Assembly (NCBI RefSeq): GCF_030247185.1 | Contig: NC_080572.1 | Coordinates: forward strand, 231,013,336 to 231,077,335 | From: Malaya genurostris | Taxonomy: Eukaryota > Arthropoda > Insecta > Diptera > Culicidae | Reading direction: 5' to 3' | Length of the DNA: 64,000 bases | Shown here: in pieces, positions 25,686-37,187 of the stretch | Layout: each line of letters starts with the position of its first letter | Numbering within the stretch: position 1 is the stretch's first letter | Made by a program: the position numbers and the translations under genes | The notes under the pieces: generated by a model | The model's input: only the letters and a program-made list of their open reading frames with translations | The model's database searches: none | Told to the model about the DNA's origin: nothing

Positions 25686-25898
25686 CACCCAAAGCTCCAT
25701 TTACGTTACTTATATATGTATATATGTATTAATATATGTACGCATGTGTGCAAATATTTGTATTTCTTAATACATATAAATATTGGTGATGTAAAAGCGA
25801 TCATTTATATATATAAATATATACACATATACGAAAACGAGTCAGTGTGTAAGCATACATACATACATATATAAGGTTCGTAAATGGAGGTTTGGGTG
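25686..25898. mobile_element. 213-bp MITE with TA target duplication
   Basis: Left end CACCCAAAGCTCCATTTACG and right end (inverted) CACCCAAACCTCCATTTACG are nearly identical, and both halves continue into ATATATGTA-type repeats. TA flanks both sides (25684-25685 and 25899-25900). Size, ends and TA duplication are those of Tc1/mariner-type MITEs. Confidence 0.75.
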
Positions 25899-25900
25899 TA

Positions 25901-26584
25901 TAAGGTAGAAGTTTTCAAATCAGTTCCAATTTCACTACTAGAGGTCTAAATTTTTGAGACAGTCTTTTACCGAATCGTGTATATAAAAATGTGTGGGCGG
26001 ATCTCTCAAGTTTCACTTTTTCTTTAACATCATATTCCTATGTGCTATGTCCTATGTGGTTTCACTTTGACCAACAATATTTTTCATACCAGAAAGATCA
26101 CGTATACGAAAACTTTGCCATGATGAAAGTTCAAGCGAAATTCAATACCGGTAATAAATAGGGCACCTACTACTTTTATCTCGGCGTGGGAAGAAACACC
26201 CGCCGTCGAAGTTTAAGAAATCATAGTTTGTTTATGTTTGGTTGTGCTTTTTTCTCAATAGTATTGACGTTCTAAGAGTGCTGACGTGAAACACATAATT
26301 GAAGGTTGTTTGAAGAGATTAGAACATTCGATGCAATGAATGACTGTTCAGGGATTCAGTTTAAAACTATTGAAATTTCATGTATAATTAAGATCATATC
26401 AGATAAACACAGATAAACATATTTTGTGAATTTACATCTGTTTTCATGCACATACTCGGAAAAGGCAATTAAACATAAAGTTACTCTACAATTCTGTAAG
26501 TTTCAATATAATTTAATTGAAACACTTAGCGTTAATTGAAAGATACAGTTCTATTAATTGAAAATTCAATGAATGGCTTTTTAA
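25901..26584. other. Non-coding DNA, nothing recognised
   Basis: No family resemblance or long frame. Confidence 0.4.
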
Positions 26585-27265
26585 CAGTGTTGATGATTGC
26601 CGAAAATTTGATAGAAGCTGCTCGATATTTATCAATATTGTATACAACATTTTCAATCCGGTAGAAGATTCTACAATAACTCGAGTCTCTCAATGCATGA
26701 ACCGCGAGAGAATTTTTCTACATTTCTTCGTTCCACTTCATACTCTGAGTATTTCACGGTCCTTAAAAAAAATTACAGTTTGATAATGATTGGTGCTGTG
26801 TGGAATTTACCAAGAGAGAATCGCAAGTTGACAATTATAGCAGAAAATCGAATCGATTATTCGACTTGATGATTCTCATACTAGGTTGCAATATTTCGAA
26901 ACCCTTGTGTGGAGCATTCACATACATTTTCATAGAAACAACTTATACAAAGGTTATATGCACATAATTAGAATAATCGGCAATAGTAAAATGATTCTAT
27001 CGCAATTATCAACTGCCCATATAGAAACGGATCGCGAAACGAGAATAAGCGACCGTTTGTTGCTTCAGAGAGGATCCCCACAGCAGCGTGCTAACCTTTG
27101 ATTCTCAGAAATGTCATCGAGAGAAATTCGCTCTTGCACTGGTGTCTATTCTATTTTAAATGAGCCATGCCGGGTTTTTGTTGCTGCGATGATACCCGTC
27201 TCTCTTTGATGGCACTGATTCAATCGGGTGAAGAGTTGCTAGTGAGCGTTCTTTGATACGATAAA
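26585..27265 (+). repeat. Dispersed repeat D, copy 2 (partner of 1190-1875)
   Basis: Inverted relative to copy 1 and about 25 kb away. The open frame at 26886-27101 shares most residues with copy 1 (both contain LVWSIHIHFHR and SKMILSQLSTAH). Ends fade near 26585 and 27265 in both copies, which supports a discrete element rather than a local duplication. Confidence 0.75.
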
Positions 27266-27351
27266 AGCCAGCCTTGCTTTCAAAAGAACATTCGATTCAA
27301 CTCATGTCTATTCCATGTTACTATTGATTTACATATCGTGTAAATTTCATT

Positions 27352-27403
27352 GTCCCGGGTTGGAGGTTCAATGCATAGGGCGCTGGTCCTACAAACCATT
27401 TTT
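27352..27403 (+). repeat. Possible tRNA-derived SINE fragment
   Basis: 'GGAGGTTCAATGCATAGGGC' and 'GCGCTGGTCCTACAAACCA' look like part of a tRNA-like arm. The rest of a tRNA fold is missing. Confidence 0.3.
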
Positions 27404-27424
27404 ATCTTTCTTTCTGTGCAGAAT

Positions 27425-28170
27425 CGAGTTCCAGAATTCATGAACTAAAACCAAATTTAACCGGATCTTGGAACCGAAATTTAAAACAGAGAACAGGATC
27501 TGGTTTATAGACCTGGATTTCGGAACTAAATTTTGGAAATAAATTCTAAATACATTCTGGATTTGGATCGGAATTATGAAACTAAAACTGAAAATGAGTT
27601 TCAGAATACAGTTCCAGAATTCAGTTGTATTTTCAGAATTCAGTTCTAAAATGCATTGATTGGGAATTTAGTTCCAATCAATGCATTTTAGAACTTTTTT
27701 TTTTGCATTGATTGGGAATTTAGTTCCAAAACGCAGGTCTAGAGTCTGAAATCCAAAAGCTGAATTTCGGAACTAGAATTCGGAAGATTTTTCAACCAAG
27801 CTCCGGATTTGGATTCTAGAACTGAATTTGGGAGCTGAATTCAGAAATTGAAAATTGAATCCTGGATCGGGACTCTGTAGCTAAAATTCAGCTGCAGATA
27901 AAAATTCAGGTCCAGAGGTCAGTGCTAGGATTAAAATTCTGAAATCAGTGCCGAACTAGAATCCTGGCCTGGAATTCAATTCCAAAACACAGGTTCAGTG
28001 ATTAGCTCAACAATCCAGAGCCAAAATTTAGATCTAGAACTCATTTTCAGAATTCAGTACCCCAGTTCAGGTTTAAAATTCAGTTCCAGAATCTAGCATC
28101 AAAATTGAGTTTCAGAATTCAGACCAAGAATTCAGTTCTAGCATTCGGTTTCATAATTCCAGGTCCAGAA
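27425..28170. repeat. Field of degenerate short repeats around GTTCCAGAATTCAG
   Basis: Words such as AGTTCCAGAATTCAG, GGAACTGAATTT and CAGAATTCAG, and their reverse forms, recur dozens of times with 10-25 base spacing and no fixed period. Inside it, 'TGCATTGATTGGGAATTTAG' is duplicated (27651 and 27705) with the inverted 'CAATCAATGCATT' between the copies. Confidence 0.65.
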
Positions 28171-28397
28171 TTAAGAGTCTTTAGCATAAAAAAACTGAGC
28201 CCCACGTCTTTTTCTAATAGGGTTCTAAAAGTAAGCATCTCTCGTGTCATAACCAGAAAAATGTCAAGAAAGTACAAGTTCTTCATAATTAACTCTTCAC
28301 TGGATTCCAACCAGTTTTATTTCCAAATAGCCCAACTAGTTTATCTTTCATGAGAAATCCTTCTACAATCAATCAACATTTGTACTGAATGGAATTG

Positions 28398-30131
28398 AAT
28401 GGTTTTTTTGATAAATATAAAAAATAGGTAGAGAATTCGCTCAAAATTTAGAGGGCCGAATGCCATATACCAATCAATTCAGCTCAACGAACTGAGCAAA
28501 TGTCCATGTGTGTGTGTGTGTGTGTGTGTCTGTATGTGTATTGTCAACTAAAAGGTCGAGATCTCAGAGATGGCTGGACCGATTTTGATCAAACTAGTCG
28601 CAAATGAAAGGTCTCCCCGTCACTCTGAACGCTATTGAATGGTTTTAAGATCAGATGTTTACTTTTTGAGTTGTACGAAGTTTTATGTTAAAATTTTCAG
28701 TTTTTTTACAGTATCTGTCACAATTGACTTTGAAAACAGAATATGTATACTTAGATTCCACAAGGTAATAGCTATCCAACAAGCCGTAGATTGTTAAAAT
28801 CCGTCCATTTTTAACGGAGATATCGAAATTTTTGTGTAAGCGACTTTTTCCCCTATTCCAGCAGTAGAAGTTTTGAGCGCTGTCTGGCAAAGAAATGCTT
28901 AGGAGCAACATAAAACAACGATTTTGTATACTGTTACATACATTTGTTTCTAAGTACCCAAAAGACTGTGTACATCATGATATTTTGCCTCGGACCGATT
29001 CTAGCACGGTTCGTTTTTGGCAACATAATCGTTCGAATATGACATGTGTAAACCTGATGATGGCAGAATTTTCGAGTTGAAAGAAATTCCATAATTATAT
29101 TGTTTTAAACTACGTACAGCAATAAATGCTAGAAGAACATGACACCCATATACCATTCGAATCAGTTCGTCGAGATCAGCAAATGCGTGTGTGACAAATA
29201 ATTTCACTCAATTTTTTTCGGAGATGACTCAACCGTTTTCTACAAACTCAGATTCATATGAAAAGTCGTATGCTCCTAAATAAGGTTCCTGAATTATGTT
29301 TGGTTCCGACCGGAACTACAGGATGATATGTGAAATGAAATTAAAACTGTGTAATTCATTTTTCTCGTAGATGGCTGAACCGATCTAAGATTCAAATGAA
29401 ATCTAAGAATCATCTAAGATTCAAATGAAAAGTTTTAAGATTCTATAAAACATCTTGTTTTTCAGTCAGATCCAACTCCGGTTTCGGAGATACAGGGTGA
29501 TTGGTATAAAAATGGCTATTTCACATAAATTTATCAGGTTTATCGGGTTAGCAGATTTGGATAGTCGATAACCAAATAAACTTATTTCTTTTTTGGTTGT
29601 ATTCAGTTTTCGTTTCGTTATACCGAATTTTGATTTCCGGTTCCAGTATCGAATCGTTTCTCAAAGCTCAATCGTTTTCTCAAAAAAAGCCAAATCGAAT
29701 TCCAGAAACAAAACTTCAAATTAAAATAAATCCAATTTTATCCAATTCTGACTTCCGATTCTGGAATTGTAGGATGATGAATTTTTAAAATTCAAAGCGA
29801 TATAGAATCCCGAAAAGCTTTAAAGTTGGACTCAAAACTATTGCAATTTATTCGTCATATGGCCATACGAATCGGTTTGGATTATGCCGGCTCTGGAAGT
29901 ACCTTAAATTACCTCAAACTCTAAAGTGGAAATTACTTCGACATATCATGGAATGTTTAATCGATTGTTACACTTTTAGATTCAAATTCGATCCGATTAA
30001 TGAGTGATTAAAATCTCAAATTGCCATTAGAATAATGTCATGAAAACTGAAAAACCGAAGAATATTCATGCGAAAAACACATGCGGATTGATAAAAAAAA
30101 GGTATCATCTCACTGCTAGGTGGATTAAGCA
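28398..30131 (+). repeat. R-family repeat, long copy R2 (inverted partner of R1)
   Basis: Colinear inverted match to 13806-15625: AGAGGGCCGAATGCCATATA at 28450, a GT run at 28505-28529, core boxes at about 28470 and 29150, and the end 'CTCACTGCTAGGTGGATTA' at 30110. Divergence is modest and spread out. Minus-strand frames at 28651-28911 and 29001-29207 match frames in R1 only in part. Confidence 0.8.
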
Positions 30132-30914
30132 CGTTTTTCAATGTGCAGTTGGTTATATGATGACCGAATCATGTCCTCTTTGCTAGCTTTGGAAGCCGCA
30201 AACGGCGTGGACAACATCGTCCAAAATCTCCAAACCTAGTCATTTAGTTGCATGTTAAATGTTGCTCTCAGTGATGCCAGATCGTGCGCGCTGACTTTCT
30301 GTATTCCATCTACTATCGGCGTGGCGATAGAAGCAAAAAAAAAATCAGTGTAAATCCGCACAACTTATTTTACATTGATGAAGTGTTTTTTTAAACCAAT
30401 TATTGCGTAATGTATGTAAGGGCAATTTTTTTGGTCTTTTAACAAATTTTTATTTAATACGAGAAAAGTAGTGTAATCCAGAGTAAATTATCTCCATCCT
30501 TATTACACTCATTGAAGTGTCTAAATACATCCGGGAGAGAACATTCCGGTCGAAAAAGGAAGTTTCATCATTTTTTATGATGAAATTTGTTTATATAATT
30601 TATTTTACCCCGGCTTTAACCTTTTTGGTCGTTCACCGGGGCTCAATGATGAAAGAAAGTATACAGAATTATCGTAAATGAAAGTATGACGCAGTATTCA
30701 ATACTAATTACATAATTAATATATAGAATCTGCAAAAATCGATCGCGAGCAACTAATGGTAAATAAGACGTCGACCGAAATCGGTTCGATTGTCGAACCG
30801 ATTGGTCACGTTCATCTATCATTATATGCAATAGGAGATACTTGTATCTTTCGTTGCAAACTGGTTACCGTAAAGGAATGTGTCGTTTTAGTTACAAAGG
30901 AGCGGGAACCTACA
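30132..30914. other. Unique-looking non-coding DNA
   Basis: No repeat partner, no domain. Two ~62-codon frames at 30643-30944 look like chance. Confidence 0.4.
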
Positions 30915-31020
30915 GCTCCACATTTTCCATACCGAACGAACTAGGCTATGGTGCCCAAATGAACACTAGTAATCACTTGGGCACCATAGTCTGATTCGTC
31001 CGGTATGGAAAATGTGGAGC
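30915..31020. repeat. 106-bp near-perfect palindrome
   Basis: Bases 30915-30958 are repeated inverted at 30977-31020 with about five mismatches in 44; the outer 20 bases, GCTCCACATTTTCCATACCG or its one-base variant, pair almost perfectly. The loop is 18 bases. It is a short fold-back MITE or a hairpin RNA precursor; no second copy is seen in the window. Confidence 0.7.
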
Positions 31021-31946
31021 CTTGTATCTCCCACAATGATAAAAAAGAAATATATTATTAAAATGATTGCATAATTGAAGTTAGGAGTCTATCGGTTCCA
31101 AAAGCTCAAACTAAATTTAACTCTCCTATCATCGATAATCATCAACTGGTGCGTCGTCGACATGAATATCAACATGCAAACATCCTACTATGGAATCCAA
31201 AGTTGAGCACCTTAATAAGAAAATTAATCCTACATTCACTGAACAAATCAAACACACACACCACAGGACAAATAAGAAAATCAAATACTCACTGCAGACG
31301 GTGAAAAAAAATTAAAAGTCGACATTTTTTTCAATTTTGTGAGAGACATCAATATGCTCCCCATTTTGATATAATTAGGGCTTAAAAACTTCAAAACATG
31401 AAGGCTGCTAAGAATTTTTAATAACATAACTGAGGATTTTCCCAATTTCATCTTGAGACTTTGCCAACAAACCATTTTGTAGATTTGAGTATTTTATTCT
31501 CAAACCTAACCTTATTTATTCTCAAACCTAACAAAAATCCAGCAAAGGCATTTAAATTATCCTTATTTTCCACTATCAGATTTCATTGTGCTGTTATTGA
31601 TAACAGCTAAGAAAACTCGCAAACCCTTAAAAAATAGTTAGACGAGTCTAAATTTCCAATGGAGTGGTCAGCGTTGGACCCGTAATACTTTTACTGAGAT
31701 TCTCGATCAAACGTTAAATTGGGTATTGTCACCTACTTTTCACATGTTGAATAAAAAATCATGATTCTGAAAATGGTTACTCATATTTGAGCTAATAATA
31801 ATTTTCCCCGATTTTACACGAGAATTCCCGGTTTTTTCTCGGTTTATTCCGATGAAATCAAATTCACGACTTTTTCCTGGTCACTTGCCACCCAGGAATA
31901 TGTCAGCCTCAAATGATTGAAATTTACATGATTTTTTCTAACAGTA
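31021..31946. other. Non-coding DNA, nothing recognised
   Basis: Contains a small direct repeat ('TTATTCTCAAACCTAAC' at 31494 and 31515). No gene. Confidence 0.4.
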
Positions 31947-32806
31947 GGGGATAGTGTTCGGTTACCGGCACCCTTTTCTTTAAGGCTTATATCTTCTGAC
32001 TAAGTGTACATTATGCGGACATATATACATCAATGGAAAGCTAAAGTTCCTAGCTAACAACTTAATTAGAAACTAAGTTGATTCAATCCATTGAACACAC
32101 TTTGTTAGCAATTTAGTAAAGTGATAATTTTTGGCCATTTCAAAATAGGTGTTCGGTTACCGGCACCTCAAGAAATTTTGCAAGAAATGGGAAAAATATA
32201 GGTAAAAACTGCAAAGAACCAAAGTTTTTGCTCATATGATGGATCTATTGAAGCCGTCAAATTTGCCACGTGTTGCACATCACCCGAGATGCCAAGTAAT
32301 ACAATAAGTTTAGCTAGCAAAATCGAAAAGATCACGCCAATTCTCAAAAGTCTTAACATGTTAACTTAATTTACAGACAAATTAGCAGACTTGGCATGCA
32401 GAATTTGCATGTCACTGACAATTTTCCACGATTCGTCGAAAAAAAAAATGGGATGTCGGTAACCGAAAACAGTTAACATTTTGAAAATTACGAAAAAATT
32501 TTGGATGCGAAAATTTTGATAGCATCCGGTATTAAATCACGAAATAGATCGATTTCACATCATAAATATTCAATCCACTCACCTTTTCGATTGATGCTTT
32601 TCTATTTAAGATACTATTAAAAAAGTCAGCGAAAACTTTTGTGTTGATTTTCACGCAATTCAAATTTGTTTTGAGCGCAACAAAAACTACAAGCGTCTGT
32701 TCGCTGTAGCATTCGGCACAAAAAGAACATTACATTTGTCGGAATGACGCTATCTGCTTTCTGTCAAAATTTTACAGTGGGGTGCCGGCAACCGAACACC
32801 TTCCCC
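31947..32806 (+). mobile_element. TIR element, family V, copy A (860 bp)
   Basis: TA duplication at 31945-31946 and 32807-32808. Ends are GGGGATAGTGTTCGGTTACC and, inverted, AGGGGAAGGTGTTCGGTTGCC-like. The word GTTCGGTTACCGGCACC reappears internally at 32153 and inverted near 32458 ('TGTCGGTAACCGAAAAC'), giving subterminal copies of the likely transposase-binding site. It is inverted relative to copy B (58392-60337) and uninterrupted where B has an insertion. No coding sequence remains. TA duplications suggest a Tc1/mariner/pogo relative. Confidence 0.8.
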
Positions 32807-33188
32807 TATAGATTCTAACAGTGACGTAAAGTAAAACAAATTATATAAATATCCAAATTCCAATTAAATGAATCGAATTTTGTTCAGCTCTAGTATAGCA
32901 AGTATTTTAATTTAGATTAATACTTGGAAATGTAGTAAAATCTTGAGCTTCATGGGAAAGTTATTTGTAAATCAGATTGTAAATAAACAACTATAATTTG
33001 AACTAATAAACGAAAGCAAGTTCATCCGATAATTTTATGTCTACATGTCCGAGAATTACAAAGAGATCTATATTGACTCCGTCTAATGAAAAGAATCCGA
33101 AGCAGTACTGACTGCTTCGATAAACGAGACCTGGGGTCGAATAGACAATGACACATCTCTCTACAACACACCACAACATAATGAAAAG
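32807..33188. other. Non-coding DNA below the candidate splice donor
   Basis: If the minus-strand gene at 33.2-34.4 kb is real, this is the start of its first intron. The frame running through 33003-33269 crosses the donor and begins without an ATG, so it is not a gene. Confidence 0.35.
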
Positions 33189-33195
33189 TCTTACC
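33189..33195 (-). promoter_or_regulatory. Consensus splice donor, minus strand
   Basis: On the minus strand the sequence reads AAG|GTAAGA, a near-ideal 5' splice site, with exon end at 33195. The DNA on either side changes from purine-rich leader-like to AT-rich. Confidence 0.5.
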
Positions 33196-34425
33196 TTTCT
33201 TATTCCTGTCTGCAAGCTCGGCTCGGTAAATATCGGCCGCCTACTATGTTGCCACACCGATCCTGACAAATGAACTTTTCAAGCAACGCACTACCATCCA
33301 GTCCATCAGTAAATGTGATCGGGATCTCCGGTATTTTCTTCTCCTTCGTTTGTTTGCTAATGTAGCACCCGGTTTTTCTTTTTTTCTATTTTATTTTTTT
33401 TTACATGCACACTGCACTCGAATTTCCCTTTGCCTGCAAGCGAATTTGCTTTGAAGTTCACCAAACAACAATCCACTCGCACTCAAGGTTTCTCGTCGTG
33501 TTCTAGAAATTTTACACTAGATTTCACTAACAGTAAGGTTCTATCTTCTTTTTTCTTTGCAAAGGACACTAGCGTTTCTGTGTGTTGGAGCGATTGTTTT
33601 GCCTTGTTTCGTCACGAGCGAGGAATTATTCACTTTGTTCCATCCGATTTACTAGATTCGTGCTTCAAAATAATTCCAACTGCGGGAGTTCTGGTAGTAC
33701 TATTTTCGTTTTTTTCTCTCACTCAAACACTTCTGTGCACTCTTAGTGGGATATTTATCTGTCGGCTAAGGGTTTTGTTTTTTGCGAGGATAAAAGGATT
33801 CTTTTCTTCTCCGGTCGTATTTGTTGCAACTCAAGCACAAATTATAGTTGTGTAATTTTCAGCAGTTTTTCACGCTTTTCTCCATTGTTTGCTTTCTTCT
33901 GGTTCTGCTTTTTTCGCCGTCCTAGCACTACACTCTGTTTTTCGCATAAACACTTAGTCGCACACATCAGAGTCAGAGCGGATGAGAGAACACCATTCGA
34001 ACTAACGACCGAACGTGTGAGCGAGTGGGTGGCGATGGGTGGTACTCCACCTAACTCTGCTGGCAGTTGGCGCTCTAGTGGGCCACAGGGATGAAAACAA
34101 ACCCGAAATGTTAGGTGAGAGGAACCGTAGTATCAACGAGTGAGACAAAAAACCGAATTGGCACACTTGTCTTCCCCTGATCCCTGATGTCCTCCGGTGA
34201 GGCACCGATTCGCCGCAGCCTGGGCTCAAAGAATCAGCAGCTTTCCCATTAGCAATTCCTTCTCACTTGCACACATACACATACACACGCATTTTCGCTC
34301 TTTCACTTCAGCGAGTTCCGTTTCGCTCTCCCTGCCTTTTTTTCACTTTGGCTGTCGCACTCTGTCTCTCCCAATGTCCCTCTTCTTCTGTCTCTGTGTG
34401 GTCCACACACAATCTTTTATCGATA
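33195..34425 (-). other. Candidate non-coding first exon of a minus-strand gene
   Basis: Read on the minus strand, this stretch is purine-rich and full of AAACAAAAC, GTGAAAAAC and GAGAGAAAAA words, as long insect 5' untranslated regions are. It has scattered short upstream frames (one ATGGACTGGATGG start near 33305 is closed after ~20 codons), no long ORF, no repeat partner in the window, higher GC than its surroundings, a DRE box at its upstream edge and a consensus donor at its lower edge. The product cannot be known, because no coding exon is recognisable. A plain conserved non-coding region is the alternative. All of this is inference without transcript data. Confidence 0.4.
34418..34425. 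promoter_or_regulatory. DRE-type box TATCGATA
   Basis: An exact palindromic TATCGATA, the binding site of DREF at many Drosophila housekeeping-type core promoters. Nearby minus-strand sequence has GAGAG words (about 34340-34380). A single 8-mer can occur by chance; the context of a leader-like region is what makes it interesting. Confidence 0.35.
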
Positions 34426-36160
34426 TTTTCGGGGCTGCGTCAAGGACCAGCAATTTTGAACTGACAAATGTTCGCAATCGTTGCACCGAATCATGACCGA
34501 AGAACGCTGGAAATACGCACTACTTCACAGGCTCACTCAACGGATCGTTTCGATCCCGGGAAAGTCTATAACCGTGCCCGAAATTCACCGATGAAAGTTT
34601 GTTTCCCCGGGGACAACTCACGGCACGGTGGATGGGATTTTCTCTACTCACCTAGCGGCCTACTTCAGGCTTTGAACATTAACCGAATTTGTTCACCCGG
34701 AACGGCTGCATCAACCAGAATTACACGCACTTCGGTTCACTGATCACTTCCGTCTTAGAATAAGCACCTTTTCACGCTAGGTCTCGACCGTTCTAGTCCG
34801 TAAAAATAGACAAATCACTTCTGCAACGGTGCAGAGCAAAGTTACCAGTCTGCGGAACCGCCCTTAACAGTTACACACCAGCACCAGCAGTGGGAGCAGC
34901 AGCAAACGGCGAAGAGTCAGCCGAAAACAGGCGAATATCCTGGTGAGCCGCGAGAGGATTCTCACTGTGATCCAAAAACACAGATTTTGCGAGGAAAATC
35001 ACAGAATTTCCCGTCCACTCTGTACCAATCCTGTAGCAGTTGGTTTCAGCCAACGAGATCTGCACGCGGAGAAAGCTCTCTCCGTTGAATTGTTATTCTC
35101 GTGCTCCCCAGAGAGTCATCACTTACTCTCACATCGCATCGCATAGAGCATGCAAATAGCAGGATGAAAACGCACGGACTGGTTGACACGCGAATTCTTC
35201 TAGTTCCTTTATTACGAGCGTAGACCAGCTGAAGGACCGCGAATTAATGTACGTTGGATCCCGGGCAAGGGGCGAGGTAACACGACGGTAGAACTGAACT
35301 GGGGAAGTGGTGAGGGGTACAAAACTGAAACAAATTCAATGTTGACGGGGAGTAGTTGTTGCGGGTGAGTAACACACGAAACAAAATTGTCTGCTTTTCA
35401 CACAATCGATATCAGCATGCGAATAGCTTCGAAATTCACACCCCTAGCAAACAGTGACCACCGCAACACAGGATATTGGTGCCATCGTTTCGTTGCCACA
35501 GCTTCGAACACACACACTAAGTTTGTTCCATCCCATATTTTCGTCCATTATTTCCAACACGGCAACCGAATATTCACATCCATGTTCGGAATTTAACGAA
35601 TGTCGAATCTTAACCGAAACTCCAGGTGCCTATGAACTCAGTCCAGGCCTGTGAACAAGAATTCAGAAAGGCAACTTTTTTGACTTGGAATACCGTCCGC
35701 CCTTCGTAGGAGCTCCGGGGGAAAAACTATTCCGTATGCTCTTCGCGATGTCCGCTGGCCGACTGGTTGGCTGATCCTATCGGAAGGAAACGAATCCGTG
35801 CAGCACTGTCTGACGTGCGAAAAACCGATGGCTTCCGCTCCTGCTGGACTCTCTTTCTCGCACATTAATTTAAGGCGAATTTGAACAAATTTTCTAGGAT
35901 GTCGAAACAGTCTTCTCTCTCAGAATTACGATGTGTTTGTATAGGTTTATATGGCTTTTGATGGAATGGGACCTGTGGGGACTGGAAATTGAAAACATGA
36001 CCGATGAGCGGTGAGATATCGGTGATGCTGTTCGTTCTCACGATGATCAAACGTCAAAATCAAGACTGCGGTCGTCACGTAGGATTGGGGTAAAGGTGCA
36101 TATTTTAGGTCAAATATCGATTGCTAGGGAATGTCGAGGAAATGTTAGGTTGATAATGTC
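34426..36160. other. Unique, GC-richer DNA, possible upstream regulatory region
   Basis: No second copy in the window, many CpG-containing words, a CAG/GCA-rich run at 34878-34908 and several short frames without domains. Position fits the upstream region of the candidate minus-strand gene, or a divergent promoter. Confidence 0.35.
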
Positions 36161-36727
36161 TAAAGACTGTCCCAGAAAGTATGGACGCACTATGATTTCG
36201 CATTTCGTAGAATGGCAATCACAGGATCAATTTTCGATTGACTCGAAAGTTCAAATTACCCTTTAAATTAATAACTTTAACAGGAACGCTGAATTCGTTT
36301 AATAATTGTATCAATAGCCGTCTCATTAGTCGAACCACCACATAATTTTGCTTAGTATTCGATCTAATATTAACGAATGGCGTTGAGTTCGGTCCTGAGA
36401 ATCAATATCAGAATGAATTATTTAGAAAACTGAGCAATTCTTCTGTTCTAGCGGAGTGAACATGATGAGTGATTCTACCATTATTTTTCTTATCGTTCAA
36501 ACTAATGCATAAAATAATAGATCACACAACTAATGGTTTTTACATACCACAACTTCTCCTTCATGTATGATATTAATGATTAGCATTTGGTAATTTGGAA
36601 ATTCGTTAGGAGAATGGAATGATTTGGCTCAAGCAGCTTACAAATGTCATGAATAGCATTCCAATAATCCTTGAAAATTTACCCGAAATGGCTGAACGAA
36701 CTTCAGCATGCTAAATGCAAGGAAAAT

Positions 36728-36886
36728 CTTTTTTTGTTTCGATTATAGAGGTTTCAAACTTAAGATCATTCGCTTCTTCGAGCCAGGAAGATTTTATGAC
36801 CCTATGTTCGGGGCTGGGAATCAAACCCAGATGAACTGCGTGAAAGGTATCGACTTACCCATCACGCTATACCCGTCCCTGTATTT
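36728..36886 (-). mobile_element. tRNA-derived SINE
   Basis: On the minus strand the A-box region TAGCGTGATGGGTAAGT (36869-36853) and the B box GGTTTGATTCC (36827-36817) form an internal RNA polymerase III promoter about 25-30 bases apart, as in tRNA-derived SINEs. The tail continues with 'CCCCGAACATAGGGTC' and ends in an A-rich run near 36730. It is not a tRNA gene: the acceptor stem is not formed. Confidence 0.7.
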
Positions 36887-37187
36887 GACCTCATTATTTT
36901 AACAACAGAATCCTATTATTGATTTATTCATCTCACGCCCATGATGGCCAACATTATTTATCTAATTGATGACATTGCACACAATGCATCTACTGGTAAA
37001 CGATATCTGAACTTTTGATCCTGCTTACGGTAAAGCTAGAATAGCCATATGCGTTCCACTATTAAAGCTCATGCCAAATGAGCTATAAAGCACGTGTTTC
37101 AAAATGACGAATCTTATGGATCAAGCATGCATGTAAAGTCTGCACCCAAAACTACTCGTTGCGCGCCAAACAATTCTCCAACGATCT

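Noticed and set aside
33003..33269. Minus-strand 88-codon frame next to the splice donor
   Set aside because: It begins at TTG with a stop just upstream, and runs through a consensus donor into AT-rich DNA.
33430..33855. Plus-strand 141-codon frame
   Set aside because: No ATG at its start, Phe/Ser/Leu-rich because it is the complement of a purine-rich leader, and no domain.
36800..36886. tRNA gene on the minus strand
   Set aside because: A and B boxes are present but the acceptor stem does not pair and a SINE body follows, so it is tRNA-derived, not a tRNA.
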